Notes under the pieces: generated by a model | Databases searched by the model: none | Told to the model about the DNA's origin: nothing | The model's input: the letters and a program-made list of their open reading frames with translations, nothing else | Shown: one piece after another, positions 30,698 through 43,168 of the stretch | How positions within the stretch are numbered: position 1 is the stretch's first letter | Layout of the letters: every line of letters starts with the position of its first letter | Assembly (NCBI GenBank): GCA_963798855.1 | Contig: CAWCUU010000001.1 | Location: forward strand, 1,364,001-1,428,000 | Direction of reading: 5' to 3' | DNA: 64,000 nt | Origin: CAWCUU01 sp963798855 | GTDB lineage: Bacteria; Gemmatimonadota; Gemmatimonadetes; Longimicrobiales; RSA9 | Translations under genes and position numbers: made by a program

Positions 30698-31942
30698 GTG
30701 AAGCGGCTCGAGTGGTACATCGCGCGACGCTACCTCTCCTCCCGCCGGAAGGGTCGGTTCCTGTCGCTGATCACCCTGATCGCGATCGGCGGTATCCTGC
30801 TCGGCGTGACGGCGCTGATCACGGTGATCGCGGTCATGACCGGGCTGCAGGAGGACCTGCAGGGCAAGATCCTCGGCTCGAACCCGCACGTGTACGTGTT
30901 CGAGCAGGGTGTCTCCTTCCGCATGCAGGACTGGCGGGCCGTCATCGAGAAGGTGCGCCGGAACCCGCAGGTCATCGCCGCCGAGCCCTTCATCATGTCG
31001 CAGGTCGGTGTGACCGCGAACGGCGAGTACGCGCAGTTCGGCACCCTCTACGGCATCGAGCCGTCGAGCAGCGCCCGGCCGATGACGGAGGTCGAGCGGC
31101 AGATCCGGGCCGGCAAGCTGGCCTTCGGTCCGACGCAGAGCGGGGATCCGGGCGTGCTGGTGGGCAGCCGCCTCGCCGCCCGCATCGGCGTCCTCCCCGG
31201 AGACGAGGTCCGGATCGGCTCGATGGAGGACCTGCGTACCGGGCCGAACGGGGAGGTCGTCCCGACGATCCGGAGCTTCGAGGTCACCGGCACCTTCACG
31301 ACCGGCATGTACGAGTACGACAACTCCTACATGTACGCGCCGCTGGATGCGGTGCAGAGTTTCCTGCACCTGGACGGCAGGGTCAGCGGGGTGGCCATCA
31401 ACATCCGCGATCCGTGGCACGCCGACCGGGCCGCCCGGTCGATCGAGGCCGACCTCGACCCGATCTACTTCGCCCAGGACTGGATGTCGCTCAACGGCTC
31501 GCTCTTCAACGCGCTCAAGCTGGAGAAGATGGCGATGGCGATCATCCTCTTCCTGATCGTGGTCGTCGCCGCCTTCAACATCATCAGCACGCTGATCATG
31601 GTGGTCACCGACAAGACCCGCGAGATCGGAATCCTGAAGGCAATGGGCATGACCGACTCCGGAATCCTGCGCGTGTTCATGCTGCAGGGGGTGATCATCG
31701 GGCTGGTCGGCACCGCGTTCGGCACGCTTGGAGGACTCGGCCTCGTTTGGCTGGTCCACCACTACCACTTCATCTCGCTGCCCGGCGACGTCTACTTCGT
31801 CGACACGCTCCCCGTCGCGCTCGAGCCGACGGACCTCCTGCTGATCATCCTGGTCAGCCTGTCCATCGCGTTCGTCGCGACGCTCTATCCGGCACGGCAG
31901 GCATCGCGGCTGCTCCCCGTCGAGGCGATCCGTCATGAGTGA
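30698..31942 (+). CDS. lolC: Lipoprotein-releasing ABC permease, LolC/LolE family
   Basis: This 414-residue permease has one N-terminal helix (LITLIAIGGILLGVTALITV), a large periplasmic domain (about 45-265), then three C-terminal helices (MAMAIILFLIVVVAAFNIIS and two more), the FtsX/LolE layout. With LolD it extracts lipoproteins from the inner membrane for transfer by LolA. The conserved start MKRLEWYIARRYLSSRRKG fits LolC. Only one permease gene is present, suggesting a LolF-like homodimer. GTG at 30698 follows lysS by 3 nt. Confidence 0.92.
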   Translation: MKRLEWYIARRYLSSRRKGRFLSLITLIAIGGILLGVTALITVIAVMTGLQEDLQGKILGSNPHVYVFEQGVSFRMQDWRAVIEKVRRNPQVIAAEPFIMSQVGVTANGEYAQFGTLYGIEPSSSARPMTEVERQIRAGKLAFGPTQSGDPGVLVGSRLAARIGVLPGDEVRIGSMEDLRTGPNGEVVPTIRSFEVTGTFTTGMYEYDNSYMYAPLDAVQSFLHLDGRVSGVAINIRDPWHADRAARSIEADLDPIYFAQDWMSLNGSLFNALKLEKMAMAIILFLIVVVAAFNIISTLIMVVTDKTREIGILKAMGMTDSGILRVFMLQGVIIGLVGTAFGTLGGLGLVWLVHHYHFISLPGDVYFVDTLPVALEPTDLLLIILVSLSIAFVATLYPARQASRLLPVEAIRHE

Positions 31943-32702
31943 CGCGCGCCCCGATCCACTGGCCGCAGGCGAGCCGCTGTCGGAGAGGTCCGATGAGCCC
32001 GGGTCGGTGACCGCGCCACCGCTGCTGGAGGCCCGCGATCTGCGGAAGGTCTTCGTCGGCGGCGATGGCCGCGAACTGGTCGTGCTGGACGGGGTAGACG
32101 TCAAGGTGGGTGCCGGCGAAGCCATTGCGATCGTCGGCGCGAGCGGGGCGGGGAAATCCACGCTGCTCCATCTGCTGGGAGGGCTGGATCGGCCGACCGC
32201 CGGCGAAGTCTCCGTCGAGGGCCGCGGGCTGCACGAGCTCGATGAGAGGGAGCTCGCGGCCGCACGCAACGAGCTGATCGGGTTCGTCTTCCAGTTCCAT
32301 CACCTGTTGCGCGAGTTCACCGCTCTGGAGAACGTGATGATGCCGATGCGCATCGCACGCCGGCCCGATGCAGAGGCAGAGGCGCGCGCGCGCGAGCTGC
32401 TCGGCGAGGTCGGCCTGCAGGACCGACTCCTGCACAAGCCGACTCAGCTGAGCGGGGGAGAGCAGCAGCGTGTGGCCGTGGCGCGGGCACTCGCGAACGA
32501 GCCACTGCTGGTCATCGCGGATGAGCCGAGCGGCAACCTCGACACCCACACGAGCGAGCGGCTGCACGACCTTCTCTTCCGGCTGCGGGCGGAGCACGGC
32601 GTCGCGCTCGTGCTGGCAACCCACAACCGCGAGCTGGCGGACCGGGCGGACCGGATCCTGCTCCTCAAGGAGGGCCGCCTGCAGAATCTCTATCCGGCGT
32701 AG
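31935..32702 (+). CDS. lolD: Lipoprotein-releasing ABC ATPase LolD
   Basis: The ATPase subunit of the Lol exporter, 255 residues. Walker A GASGAGKST is at 68-76, followed by a Q-loop (FVFQFHHLL), the signature LSGGEQQRVAVARAL, Walker B LLVIADEPSGNLD, and the H-loop in LATHNREL. The GNLD box is typical of the LolD/MacB group. An N-terminal extension of about 30 residues precedes the ABC domain. It overlaps lolC by 8 nt. Confidence 0.94.
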   Translation: MSDARPDPLAAGEPLSERSDEPGSVTAPPLLEARDLRKVFVGGDGRELVVLDGVDVKVGAGEAIAIVGASGAGKSTLLHLLGGLDRPTAGEVSVEGRGLHELDERELAAARNELIGFVFQFHHLLREFTALENVMMPMRIARRPDAEAEARARELLGEVGLQDRLLHKPTQLSGGEQQRVAVARALANEPLLVIADEPSGNLDTHTSERLHDLLFRLRAEHGVALVLATHNRELADRADRILLLKEGRLQNLYPA

Positions 32703-32708
32703 GAACGA

Positions 32709-33207
32709 ATGCAGTGCGATCAATGCGGCGACCGTGAGGCGGTCATTCACCTCACGCAGATCGTCAACAACGGAGATGAGCACCTTCCATCTCTGCGAGG
32801 CGTGCGCGGCGGAGAAGGGACTGGAGCCCGGCGCCAGCATGGGCAACTTCCCGCTCACCGACTTCCTCGCGCAGATGGGCAAGGGCGGAACGACCGAGGG
32901 CTCCACGACGGACGGCGCCTGCGCGTTCTGCGGGCTCACTCTCGCCGAGTTCCGCAAGACGGGCCGGCTCGGCTGCTCGCACTGCTACGTCAGCTTCGAG
33001 ACCCACCTGCGTGGCCTCTTGCGTCGCCTGCACGGCGGGACGCAACATGTGGGTAAGGTGTACCTGCCCGGCGATCCGGCGCTGGCCGACCGGCAGGAGC
33101 GCCTGGCAGGGCTGCGGCGCAAGCTCGACAAGGCGGTGCAGGGCGAGGACTTCGAACGAGCCGCGCAGCTCCGCGACCAGATCCGCGCGCTGGAAACGAG
33201 CGTCTGA
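32709..33207 (+). CDS. mcsA: McsA, activator of the arginine kinase McsB (frame disrupted)
   Basis: McsA is a zinc-binding partner of McsB. Homology runs across two frames. From ATG 32709 (AGGAA upstream) the first frame gives MQCDQCGDREAVIHLTQIVN with the first CxxC; near 32772 it must shift +1 to continue as EMSTFHLCEACAAEKG, followed by CAFCGLTLAEFRKTGRLGC and a C-terminal UVR motif (DKAVQGEDFERAAQLRDQI). A single extra G in GG (32772-32773) explains everything. Without the shift the first frame ends at 33056 with no homology. A sequencing error, a real mutation, or restart at ATG 32776 in the second frame are the options. Confidence 0.85.
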
Positions 33208-34319
33208 TGCTGGACTTCACGACCCACCCGGATTTCGGCCTCGCTTGGCTCAATGCCAGCGGTCCCCACGCCGACGTGGTCCTCTCCACCCGAGTCCGTC
33301 TCGCCCGCAACCTGCAGGGCCACGCCTTCGGTGCACGCGCACGCGAGGGGGAGCGCGAGGGCATCTACGACGAGGTGCTCCGCGCCGCTCGCGAGCAGCC
33401 CCGGCTGGAGGAAGCCACCTCCATCCAGCTCGCCGACACGTCCTCGCTGACGCGCCAGGTGCTGCTCGAGCGGCACCTGATCTCGCGCGAGATGGCCGGA
33501 GGCACGGAGGGTGCTCCGCGGCCCGGCTCGGGCCTGATCGTCGCGCCCGGCGAGGCGATCAGCCTGATGGTCAACGAGGAGGACCACCTCCGGCTGCAGG
33601 GACTGCTGTCCGGGCTACGCCTGCGTGAGGCGCACCGTCTGATCGAGGATGTGGACGAGGACCTCGGCGGCAGGCTCGCTTTCGCGTTTCACCAGGAGTT
33701 CGGCTATTTGACGAGCTGTCCGACGAACGTCGGGACGGGGCTGCGCGCCTCGATCCTGATCCACCTGCCGGGGCTCGTGCTGACCAAGGAGATCGGCAAG
33801 GTCCTGCAGGGAATCAACCAGGTCGGCCTGACCTACCGGGGGCTGTACGGCGAGGGCTCCGAGGTGGTCGGCAACTTCTTCCAGATCTCGAACCAGACCA
33901 CGCTCGGCAAGAGCGAGGACGACCTGATCGAACACCTGCAGACCATCGTCGCGAAGGTGATTCAGTACGAGACGGAAGCGCGCGAGGTGCTCATGCGCGA
34001 TGCCCCCGCCGTGATCGAGGACAAGATCTGGCGAGCCTACGGCTTGCTCCGCTACGCGCGCACGCTATCCTTCGAAGAAGTGATGAACCTGCTGAGCGGA
34101 TTGAGGCTCGGCGTGAGCATGAAACTACTCCCCGGGCTCAGTGTATACACGCTCAACAAAATCATGATCTATACGCAGGTCGCCCACCTCGAGCAGGCCG
34201 CCGGGCGACCCCTCTCCGATGAGGAGGCTGACCTGCATCGCGCCTCTTACGTACGGCGGATCCTGGCGTCCGAGGGTGACGTCTCCGCCGAAGCCGACGG
34301 CGGCGGCCCCAGACCCTGA
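33207..34319 (+). CDS. mcsB: Protein-arginine kinase McsB
   Basis: McsB phosphorylates arginine residues of proteins, marking them for ClpC-ClpP degradation. The 370-residue product has the phosphagen-kinase-like fold: VVLSTRVRLARNLQG (nucleotide-binding arginines), VNEEDHLRLQ (catalytic glutamates), and TSCPTNVGTGLRAS with the active-site Cys171. The C-terminal helical domain (YGLLRYARTLSFEEVMNLLS) has the pArg-binding region. Its ATG shares one base with the mcsA stop. Unlike Bacillus, no ctsR repressor gene precedes it. Confidence 0.95.
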   Translation: MLDFTTHPDFGLAWLNASGPHADVVLSTRVRLARNLQGHAFGARAREGEREGIYDEVLRAAREQPRLEEATSIQLADTSSLTRQVLLERHLISREMAGGTEGAPRPGSGLIVAPGEAISLMVNEEDHLRLQGLLSGLRLREAHRLIEDVDEDLGGRLAFAFHQEFGYLTSCPTNVGTGLRASILIHLPGLVLTKEIGKVLQGINQVGLTYRGLYGEGSEVVGNFFQISNQTTLGKSEDDLIEHLQTIVAKVIQYETEAREVLMRDAPAVIEDKIWRAYGLLRYARTLSFEEVMNLLSGLRLGVSMKLLPGLSVYTLNKIMIYTQVAHLEQAAGRPLSDEEADLHRASYVRRILASEGDVSAEADGGGPRP

Positions 34320-34350
34320 TGCCGGACGATTTTCCGCGACGAGGAACTCC

Positions 34351-36833
<2,483 letters not shown>

Positions 36834-36837
<4 letters not shown>

Positions 36838-39398
36838 GCTTGCAAAAGGAACACAAGGTGTTCGCGTCCCCCGGGCGCGCGGCAGGAAGGTCGGCCGCAC
36901 TCCGGGGGCGCGTCGCTGATGGGAGGTGCGCCTTCGCCCTATCGGTGAGCCTGCCGAGGCTGCTGCCCCTGCTGCTGCTGGGCGCCCTCGTTCCCGGCGG
37001 GGTGCGGGCCCAGCAGCCGGAGGCGGGGCGGCCGCTGCAGCAGCCAGACACGGGGCAGATCGGCCAGGCCGCGGTCGTGGACTCGATCGAGATCCAGGGC
37101 AACGAGCGGCTGCGCGACGCCGTGCTTCGTTCCCAGCTCGGCATTCAGCCGGGCGACCGCATCACCTACGTGGACGTGCAGAAGGCGATCCACAGGCTGT
37201 GGTCGCTCGGACAGCTCAAGGACGTCAGCGCGGCGGCGCAGCCGGTCGGAACGCCGCCGAGCGACCACGTCCGCCTCGTCTTCCACGTCGAGGAGCGGCC
37301 GTTCGTCAGCGCGGTGCTGATCAACGGCCTGGAGCACGTCAGCGCGAGCACCGTGCGCGACACCGTGAAGCTGAAGTCCGGGGAAGTCTTCGATCCGGAG
37401 AAGGTCGCGCGGGCGCGGACGTTCACCCGTCAGGCGCTGGCGGGCAAGGGGATCTGGCTGAAGAAGTTCGACTACACCCTGGAGCCCCTGAACGCCCGGC
37501 CGGGCGAGTACCGGCTCGTCATCGACGTTCAGGAGGGCAACCGCGTCTCCGTCGCGCAGGTCGAGTTCGAGGGCAACCGGGTGTTCAGCGACGACGAGCT
37601 GCGTGGCGCCATGGGGACGAAGCCGGAAGGCTTCTTCTGGTTCCGCACCGGTCAGTACGATGAGGAGCAGCTCCGCTCCGACCTCCGCAAGAACCTGCCC
37701 GACCTCTACGGGTCGAGGGGCTACATCGACTTCGCGGTGGGGGACGACTCGCTGGTCGTGGATCCGGAGACGGGGAAGGCGAAGCTGGTCGTGCGGGTCG
37801 AGGAAGGGCCGCAGTACGTGCTGAACGACTTCACCGTCGTGGGCAACCACCGCTTCTCGGAGAGCGAGCTCGAGCGCTACTTCCGTACGCCATCGGGCGG
37901 CCTGCTCCAGAACCTCGGCATCACGCACCCACAGGCGCAGCGGAACGCGACGCCGTTCGATCGAACCGCGTTCCAGAAGGCGACCGACGAGGTGCGGCGG
38001 CTGTACAGCAACTACGGGTATCTCTGGTCGCAGGTCGAGCCGATCATCGACAAGACGACGACCGCGGACGGCAGGCAGGCCGTCGACATCGCGTGGCAGA
38101 TCACCGAGGGTCAGCCGGCCTACGTCAACAAGGTGGCCATCACCGGCAACACCTACACGCACGAGGATGTGATCCGCGACCGGATCTACATCCTGCCCGG
38201 CGACGTGTACAGCGAGGATGCGCTCATCCAGAGCTATCAGGCCATCTCCGGCCTCGGCTTCTTCGAGACGCCGCTACCTACGCCGAAGATCGAGCCGACA
38301 GACAGCGGCGACGTCAACATCACCTTCGAGGTGAAGGAGAAGCAGACCGGCTCCGTCAACTTCGGAACCGCGCTCGGCGGCTACGGTGGCGTCGCGGGCT
38401 TTCTCGGCTACGACCAGCCGAACCTGTTCGGGCAGGCGAAGTCGGGCCACTTGCGCTGGGAGTTCGGCAAGTACACGAACAACTTCGAGGCGAGCTACAG
38501 CGACCCCGCGATCCTGGGCTCGCGCTACAGCGGCTCCCTCTCGCTGTTCAGCGCCCGCAACAGCTTCGGACAGGCGTTCCGCTTTTCCCAGGGCCAGTAC
38601 CGGCGCACCGGCGGCTCCGTGCAGTTCGGCTTCCCGCTGCCGCAGGACCGCTTCACGCGGGCGACCATCGGATACTCGCTCGTCCGCACCAACTACAGCC
38701 AGTTCGATCCGACCCAGACCTCGACGCTCTTCGAGCTGCCGCCCAGCACACAGAGCAGCGTGACGTTCGGTCTCCTCCGCAACACGCTCAACCATACGCT
38801 GTTCCCGACCGCCGGCACGCGCACGCAGCTCCAGGCCAGCCTCAACGGCGGCCTGCTCGGCGGTGACGGCAGCTTCCAGAAATACATCGCGTCCGGGAGC
38901 TGGTACATTCCGATCGGTCAGGCGGGCGGCGCCGCACCGGGAGCACGTCCGATTCGTTTCACGCTCGGTCTCACCGCCGAGATGGGCGCCCTCATGGGCG
39001 ATGCCTCCCGCTTCCCGTTCGAGCGCTTCTGGATGGGCGGCGTCCAGTTCGGTCAATCCCTGCGCGGCTACGACGAAACGACCATCACCCCGCTGGGGTA
39101 CTTCGACCGAGGCAGCACGGCGATCCCGCTCGAGTCGCGGCTCGGCGACGCTTACCTGCGGATGAGCGCGGAGTATGCCGTGCGGATGAACGACAATCTT
39201 TCGGTTTCGGCGTTCTACGACGCCGGCAACGTCTGGAGCGATCCGGGCGCCATCAACCCCACCCGGCTGTTCCGGGGCGCGGGCTTCGGCCTCACGCTGG
39301 TGACGCCGTTCGGGCCGCTGGGCCTCGATTACGCCTACGGCTTCGACAAGCCCAACCCGGGCTGGCAGCTGCATTTCAAGCTGGGACAGGTCTTCTAG
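36834..39398 (+). CDS. bamA: Outer membrane protein assembly factor BamA
   Basis: BamA inserts beta-barrels into the outer membrane. The 854-residue protein has a long N-terminus with a hydrophobic signal (LPRLLPLLLLGALVPGGVRAQ at about 41-61), five POTRA domains (about 75-500; for example VDSIEIQGNERLRDAVLRS, VAQVEFEGNRVFSDDELRG, VNKVAITGNTYTHEDVIRD) and a C-terminal 16-strand barrel ending in phenylalanine (FKLGQVF). The barrel's PFGPLGLDYAYGF segment is conserved. GTG at 36834 overlaps the clpC stop by 4 nt; internal GTG/ATG starts nearer the signal are possible. Confidence 0.95.
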
Positions 39399-39416
39399 AG
39401 AAAAGGGAAGAACGGC

Positions 39417-39959
39417 ATGATCAGGAATACGCTCCTCTCGTTCGCGGCGCTGGCCGTCTTCGCCTTGCCGGCCGCGGCGCAGCAGGCGAAGCCGCTCAAG
39501 ATCGCCTACATAAACTCGCAGAAGATCATCGCCGAGGCGCCGGGCGCGAAGGAAGCGCAGGCGGCGTTCGAGAAGCAGATGGGCGAGTACCGCACCGAGT
39601 TGCAGAAGCTGCAGACCGAGATCCAGGGCATGGTGGAGGACTATCAGAAGAAGGAAGCCATGCTCTCGGCGCAGGCGAAGCAGCAGCAGCAGGAAGCGAT
39701 CCGACAGAAGCAGCAGGACTATCAGCAGCGCGCCCAGGAGCTCGAGCAGGCGGCGGGGCAGAAGCAGCAGGAGCTGGTGAAGCCGATCATGGATAAGATC
39801 GAGACGGTCATCACGGCCCTCCGCAAGGAACAGGGCTACGACCTGATCTTCGACTCGGCCGCTGGCGGGCTGATCGCGGCAGACCCTGCACTGGACATCA
39901 CCGACGAGGTCCTGGCGAGGCTCACGAAGCTGGCCAGCACGTCTCCGAGCCCGAAGTGA
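39417..39959 (+). CDS. skp: Periplasmic chaperone Skp/OmpH
   Basis: Skp holds unfolded outer membrane proteins in the periplasm. The 180-residue product has a signal peptide (LSFAALAVFALPAAAQQ), then KIAYINSQKIIAEAPGAKEA, the OmpH start, and a long glutamine-rich coiled coil (about 55-130) that forms the tentacles, ending in the small beta-body part (YDLIFDSAAGGLIAADPALDIT). The bamA-skp-lpxD order is conserved in many diderms. A GGGAAG site precedes ATG at 39417. Confidence 0.94.
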   Translation: MIRNTLLSFAALAVFALPAAAQQAKPLKIAYINSQKIIAEAPGAKEAQAAFEKQMGEYRTELQKLQTEIQGMVEDYQKKEAMLSAQAKQQQQEAIRQKQQDYQQRAQELEQAAGQKQQELVKPIMDKIETVITALRKEQGYDLIFDSAAGGLIAADPALDITDEVLARLTKLASTSPSPK

Positions 39960-40035
39960 CGGCTGACCCGCGCAAGCGTCCCGCGCGCGGCCGCATCCCA
40001 GTTCTTCAGCGACCTGCTACGTCGGCGCCGCGCCC

Positions 40036-41067
40036 GTGAAAGCGTCCGAAATCGCCCGCCTCCTCGGCGCCGAGCTGAGGGGGGCGGGAGATCCGGAAAT
40101 CACGGGTGTGGCGCCGATCGAGCAGGCGGTCGACGGACAGCTCACATTTCTTGCAAGCCGTCGCTACGCCCGGTATGTTCAGCCGGCTCGGGCGGCGGTT
40201 TTTCTCGTCAGTGAGAAGCTGCTCGACGCGCTGCCCGAGGGCCGCGCGGCGATCGTGGTGCGGGGCGACGCGCACCAGGCCCTCGCCGTGCTCCTCGAAA
40301 CAATGTATCCAGAGACGCCGAGCCGCCCCGGCATCCATCCGACGGCGGTGCTGGAGGGCGGCGCCGAGGTCGGCAGGGACGCGAGGATCGACGCGTACGC
40401 GATCGTGGGGGCGAACAGCCGGCTCGGCGAGGGAGTGCGGATCGGCGCGCATTGCGTCGTCGGTCCGGAATGCAGGATCGGCGACGGTGTCGTGCTGCAC
40501 GCCCACGTCACGCTCTACCGCAGGACCCGAATCGGTGCCCGCTCGATCGTGCACAGCGGTGCGCGGCTGGGGGTGGACGGGTTCGGCTACGTTCCGGAGC
40601 GGGATCGCCATCGCAAGGTGCCGCAAGTGGGCGATTGCCTGATCGGCGAGGACGTGGAGATCGGGGCGAACACGACGATCGACCGCGGCTCCGTCGGATC
40701 GACCGTGATCGGCGACGGAGTGAAGATCGACAACCTCGTGCACATTGGTCACAACGTGCACGTCGGCGAGCGGGCGATCATCGTGGCGCAGGTCGGGATC
40801 TCCGGAAGCGTTAGAGTCGGTCGGGGGGCGACTCTGGCGGGGCAGGCGGGGCTGTCGGGACATCTCGAGATCGGCGACGGGGCGACGGTCGCGGCGCAGG
40901 CGGGTGTCTTCGGGGACATCGAGGCCGGCACGACCGTGAGCGGGTATCCCGCGAGACCGCACCGAGAGACGCTGCGGGCACACGCGGCGCTGTTCCGCCT
41001 GCCGAGGCTGATGGAGCGACTGAAGAGGCTGGAGCGTGCGGTGTTCGCGCGAACGGAAGAGGAATGA
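40036..41067 (+). CDS. lpxD: UDP-3-O-(3-hydroxyacyl)glucosamine N-acyltransferase
   Basis: LpxD adds the N-linked acyl chain in lipid A synthesis. The 343-residue product has the N-terminal uridine-binding domain (VDGQLTFLASRRYARYV), then a left-handed beta-helix of hexapeptide repeats (IGDGVVLHAHVTLYRRTRIG), with the catalytic His in NLVHIGHNVHVG, and a C-terminal helix. GTG at 40036 places the conserved MKASEIARLLGAEL at the start. The 76-nt gap after skp is the largest inside this operon. Confidence 0.96.
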   Translation: MKASEIARLLGAELRGAGDPEITGVAPIEQAVDGQLTFLASRRYARYVQPARAAVFLVSEKLLDALPEGRAAIVVRGDAHQALAVLLETMYPETPSRPGIHPTAVLEGGAEVGRDARIDAYAIVGANSRLGEGVRIGAHCVVGPECRIGDGVVLHAHVTLYRRTRIGARSIVHSGARLGVDGFGYVPERDRHRKVPQVGDCLIGEDVEIGANTTIDRGSVGSTVIGDGVKIDNLVHIGHNVHVGERAIIVAQVGISGSVRVGRGATLAGQAGLSGHLEIGDGATVAAQAGVFGDIEAGTTVSGYPARPHRETLRAHAALFRLPRLMERLKRLERAVFARTEEE

Positions 41068-42356
41068 GCGATACGCGACAGCAGACGATCGGGTCGGAGA
41101 CGTCCTTCGAAGGCGTCGGTCTGCACACGGGTGCGAACGCGAAGCTGACGTTCCGGCCGGCGGCCGCGGAGAGCGGGATCCGCTTCCGCCGGGTGGACCT
41201 CGAGGGGGAGCCGGAGATCGCCGCGACGCTGACGCACGTGACGTCCACGGACCGTGGCACGAGTCTCGGCGAGGGCGAGGCTCGCGTGCAGACGGTCGAG
41301 CACCTGCTCGCGGCGCTGTCCGCGATGCGCGTGGACAACGTCGAGATCGCGATCGACGGTCCGGAGATCCCGATCGGCGACGGCAGCTTCCGGCCTTACT
41401 TCGAGATGCTCGCGGAGGCCGGCGTCGTCGAGCAGGACGCGCCGGCCCGGGTGCTGGAGCTGGGGTCCGCCGTTACCGTGAGCGGATCGGCGGGGGCCTC
41501 GTACGTGGCCGTGCCGGCTCCTTCGCTGCGGGTGTCGGCGACGATCGAGTTCGACCACCCGCTGATCCGCCGGCAGTTCGCGTCGTTCGACGTGACGCCG
41601 GAATCGTTCGGTCAGGATGTCTCGGGGGCACGGACCTTCGGGTTTCTCCGCGAGGTCGAGCAGCTGCGGGCGCGCGGCCTGGCACAGGGCGCGACGCTGG
41701 ACAACGCGATCGTCCTGGATGACGCGGGGCTCGCCGGCGGTGAGCTGCGCTACGGCGACGAGTTCGTGCGGCACAAGCTCGGCGACGTGGTCGGCGATCT
41801 TGCCCTGCTCGGCGAGCGGCTGCACGCGCACGTGATCGCGGACCGGCCGAGCCACGCCGGTAATCTGGCGCTCGCGCGCGAGCTGGCGACGAGCTCGCAC
41901 AGGCCTGCCGGCCCCGGGATCGTGGACATCCAGAAGATCATGCAGTATCTGCCGCACCGCTACCCGATGCTGCTGGTGGACCGGGTGATCGAGTTCGAGG
42001 CGGGGAAGCGGATCGTCGGCATCAAGAACGTCACGATCAACGAGCCCTTCTTCCAGGGGCACTACCCCTCGCATCCAGTGATGCCGGGCGTGCTGGTGAT
42101 CGAGGCGATGGCGCAGGTCGGCGGGCTGCTGCTGATGGACTCGGTGGAGAACCCGGAAAACCAGGTGATCTACTTCACATCGCTGGACAACGTGAAGTGG
42201 CGGCGACCGGTGACACCGGGCGACCAGATCCGCTTCGAGCTCGAAGTGCTGCAGCTGCGGCGTCGCGTGGCGCGCATGCGGGGCGTCGGCACCGTGGACG
42301 GGCAGGTAGTGGCCGAGGCGGAGATGATGGCGATGGCGCGGCCGGTGGACGAGTGA
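41064..42356 (+). CDS. lpxC-fabZ: Fused LpxC deacetylase and FabZ dehydratase
   Basis: A 430-residue fusion. Residues 1-280 are LpxC, the zinc deacetylase that commits UDP-3-O-acyl-GlcNAc to lipid A: ligands H80 (VEHLLAALS), H237 and D241 (HKLGDVVGD), and the general-acid H264 (RPSHAGN). Residues from about 287 are FabZ, the 3-hydroxyacyl-ACP dehydratase: LPHRYPMLLVDRV, catalytic H333 in GHYPSHPVMPG and E347 in IEAMAQ. Both active sites look intact. The fusion is known in Bacteroidota and some other phyla. ATG overlaps the lpxD stop by 4 nt. Confidence 0.96.
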   Translation: MSDTRQQTIGSETSFEGVGLHTGANAKLTFRPAAAESGIRFRRVDLEGEPEIAATLTHVTSTDRGTSLGEGEARVQTVEHLLAALSAMRVDNVEIAIDGPEIPIGDGSFRPYFEMLAEAGVVEQDAPARVLELGSAVTVSGSAGASYVAVPAPSLRVSATIEFDHPLIRRQFASFDVTPESFGQDVSGARTFGFLREVEQLRARGLAQGATLDNAIVLDDAGLAGGELRYGDEFVRHKLGDVVGDLALLGERLHAHVIADRPSHAGNLALARELATSSHRPAGPGIVDIQKIMQYLPHRYPMLLVDRVIEFEAGKRIVGIKNVTINEPFFQGHYPSHPVMPGVLVIEAMAQVGGLLLMDSVENPENQVIYFTSLDNVKWRRPVTPGDQIRFELEVLQLRRRVARMRGVGTVDGQVVAEAEMMAMARPVDE

Positions 42357-43168
42357 TGGAGACGGACCGTCTGAGCCACGCCGACACGGTGGTGGAGCCG
42401 GCGATCCACTCCACCGCGATCGTGGATCCGGAGGCGGACCTCGGTCCCGGCGTGACGGTTGGCGCATTCAGCCTCATCGGCCCGCGCGTCGAGGTGGGCG
42501 CCGGCACGCGCATCGATTCCCACGTGCTGATCGAGCGCGACACGACCGTCGGGAACGGGTGCGCGATCCACCATGGGGCGGTGCTGGGGACCGATCCGCA
42601 GGACCTGAAGTTCGGCGGTGAGGAGACACGGCTCTACGTCGGAGATCGGACGGTGGTCCGCGAGTACGCGACGCTGAACCGCGGCACGCTCGCCCGGGGC
42701 CGGACGGACGTCGGCACCGACTGTCTGGTGATGGCGTACGCGCACGTCGCCCATGACTGCCACATCGGCGATCACGTCATCCTGTCGAACGCCGTGAACA
42801 TGGGCGGGCACGTCGTCATCGAGGAGTGGGCGATCGTGGGGGGTCTGACGGCGATCCACCAGTTCGTCCGCATCGGCACGCACGCCTTCGTCGGTGGCGC
42901 TTCCCGCGTGCAGAAGGATGTGCCGCCGTACGTCCGGGCGGCCGGCAGCCCGCTGGAGCTGCACGGACTGAACGCCGTCGGGCTGCAGAGGCGGGGTGTT
43001 CCGGAGACGGTACGCTCGGAGCTGAAGCGAGCGTACCGGCTGTTCTTCCGCAGCGGGCTGAACATCAGTCAGGCGCTGGAGAGGGGGCGCTCCGAGCTGC
43101 AGCCGCTGGAGGAGGTGCGGCGCTTCATGACCTTCATCCAGAAGAGCGAGCGTGGCGTCGCCCTCTGA
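42356..43168 (+). CDS. lpxA: UDP-N-acetylglucosamine acyltransferase
   Basis: LpxA starts lipid A synthesis by 3-O-acylating UDP-GlcNAc. The 270-residue protein is a hexapeptide beta-helix (IHSTAIVDPEADLGPGVTVG onward) with the catalytic histidine in MAYAHVAHDCHIGD, the GGHVVIEEWAIVGGLTAIHQ region that sets acyl length, and the C-terminal helical domain (LNAVGLQRRGVPETVRSELK). ATG at 42356 overlaps the previous TGA by one base; a GTG one codon earlier is equally possible. Confidence 0.96.
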   Translation: METDRLSHADTVVEPAIHSTAIVDPEADLGPGVTVGAFSLIGPRVEVGAGTRIDSHVLIERDTTVGNGCAIHHGAVLGTDPQDLKFGGEETRLYVGDRTVVREYATLNRGTLARGRTDVGTDCLVMAYAHVAHDCHIGDHVILSNAVNMGGHVVIEEWAIVGGLTAIHQFVRIGTHAFVGGASRVQKDVPPYVRAAGSPLELHGLNAVGLQRRGVPETVRSELKRAYRLFFRSGLNISQALERGRSELQPLEEVRRFMTFIQKSERGVAL

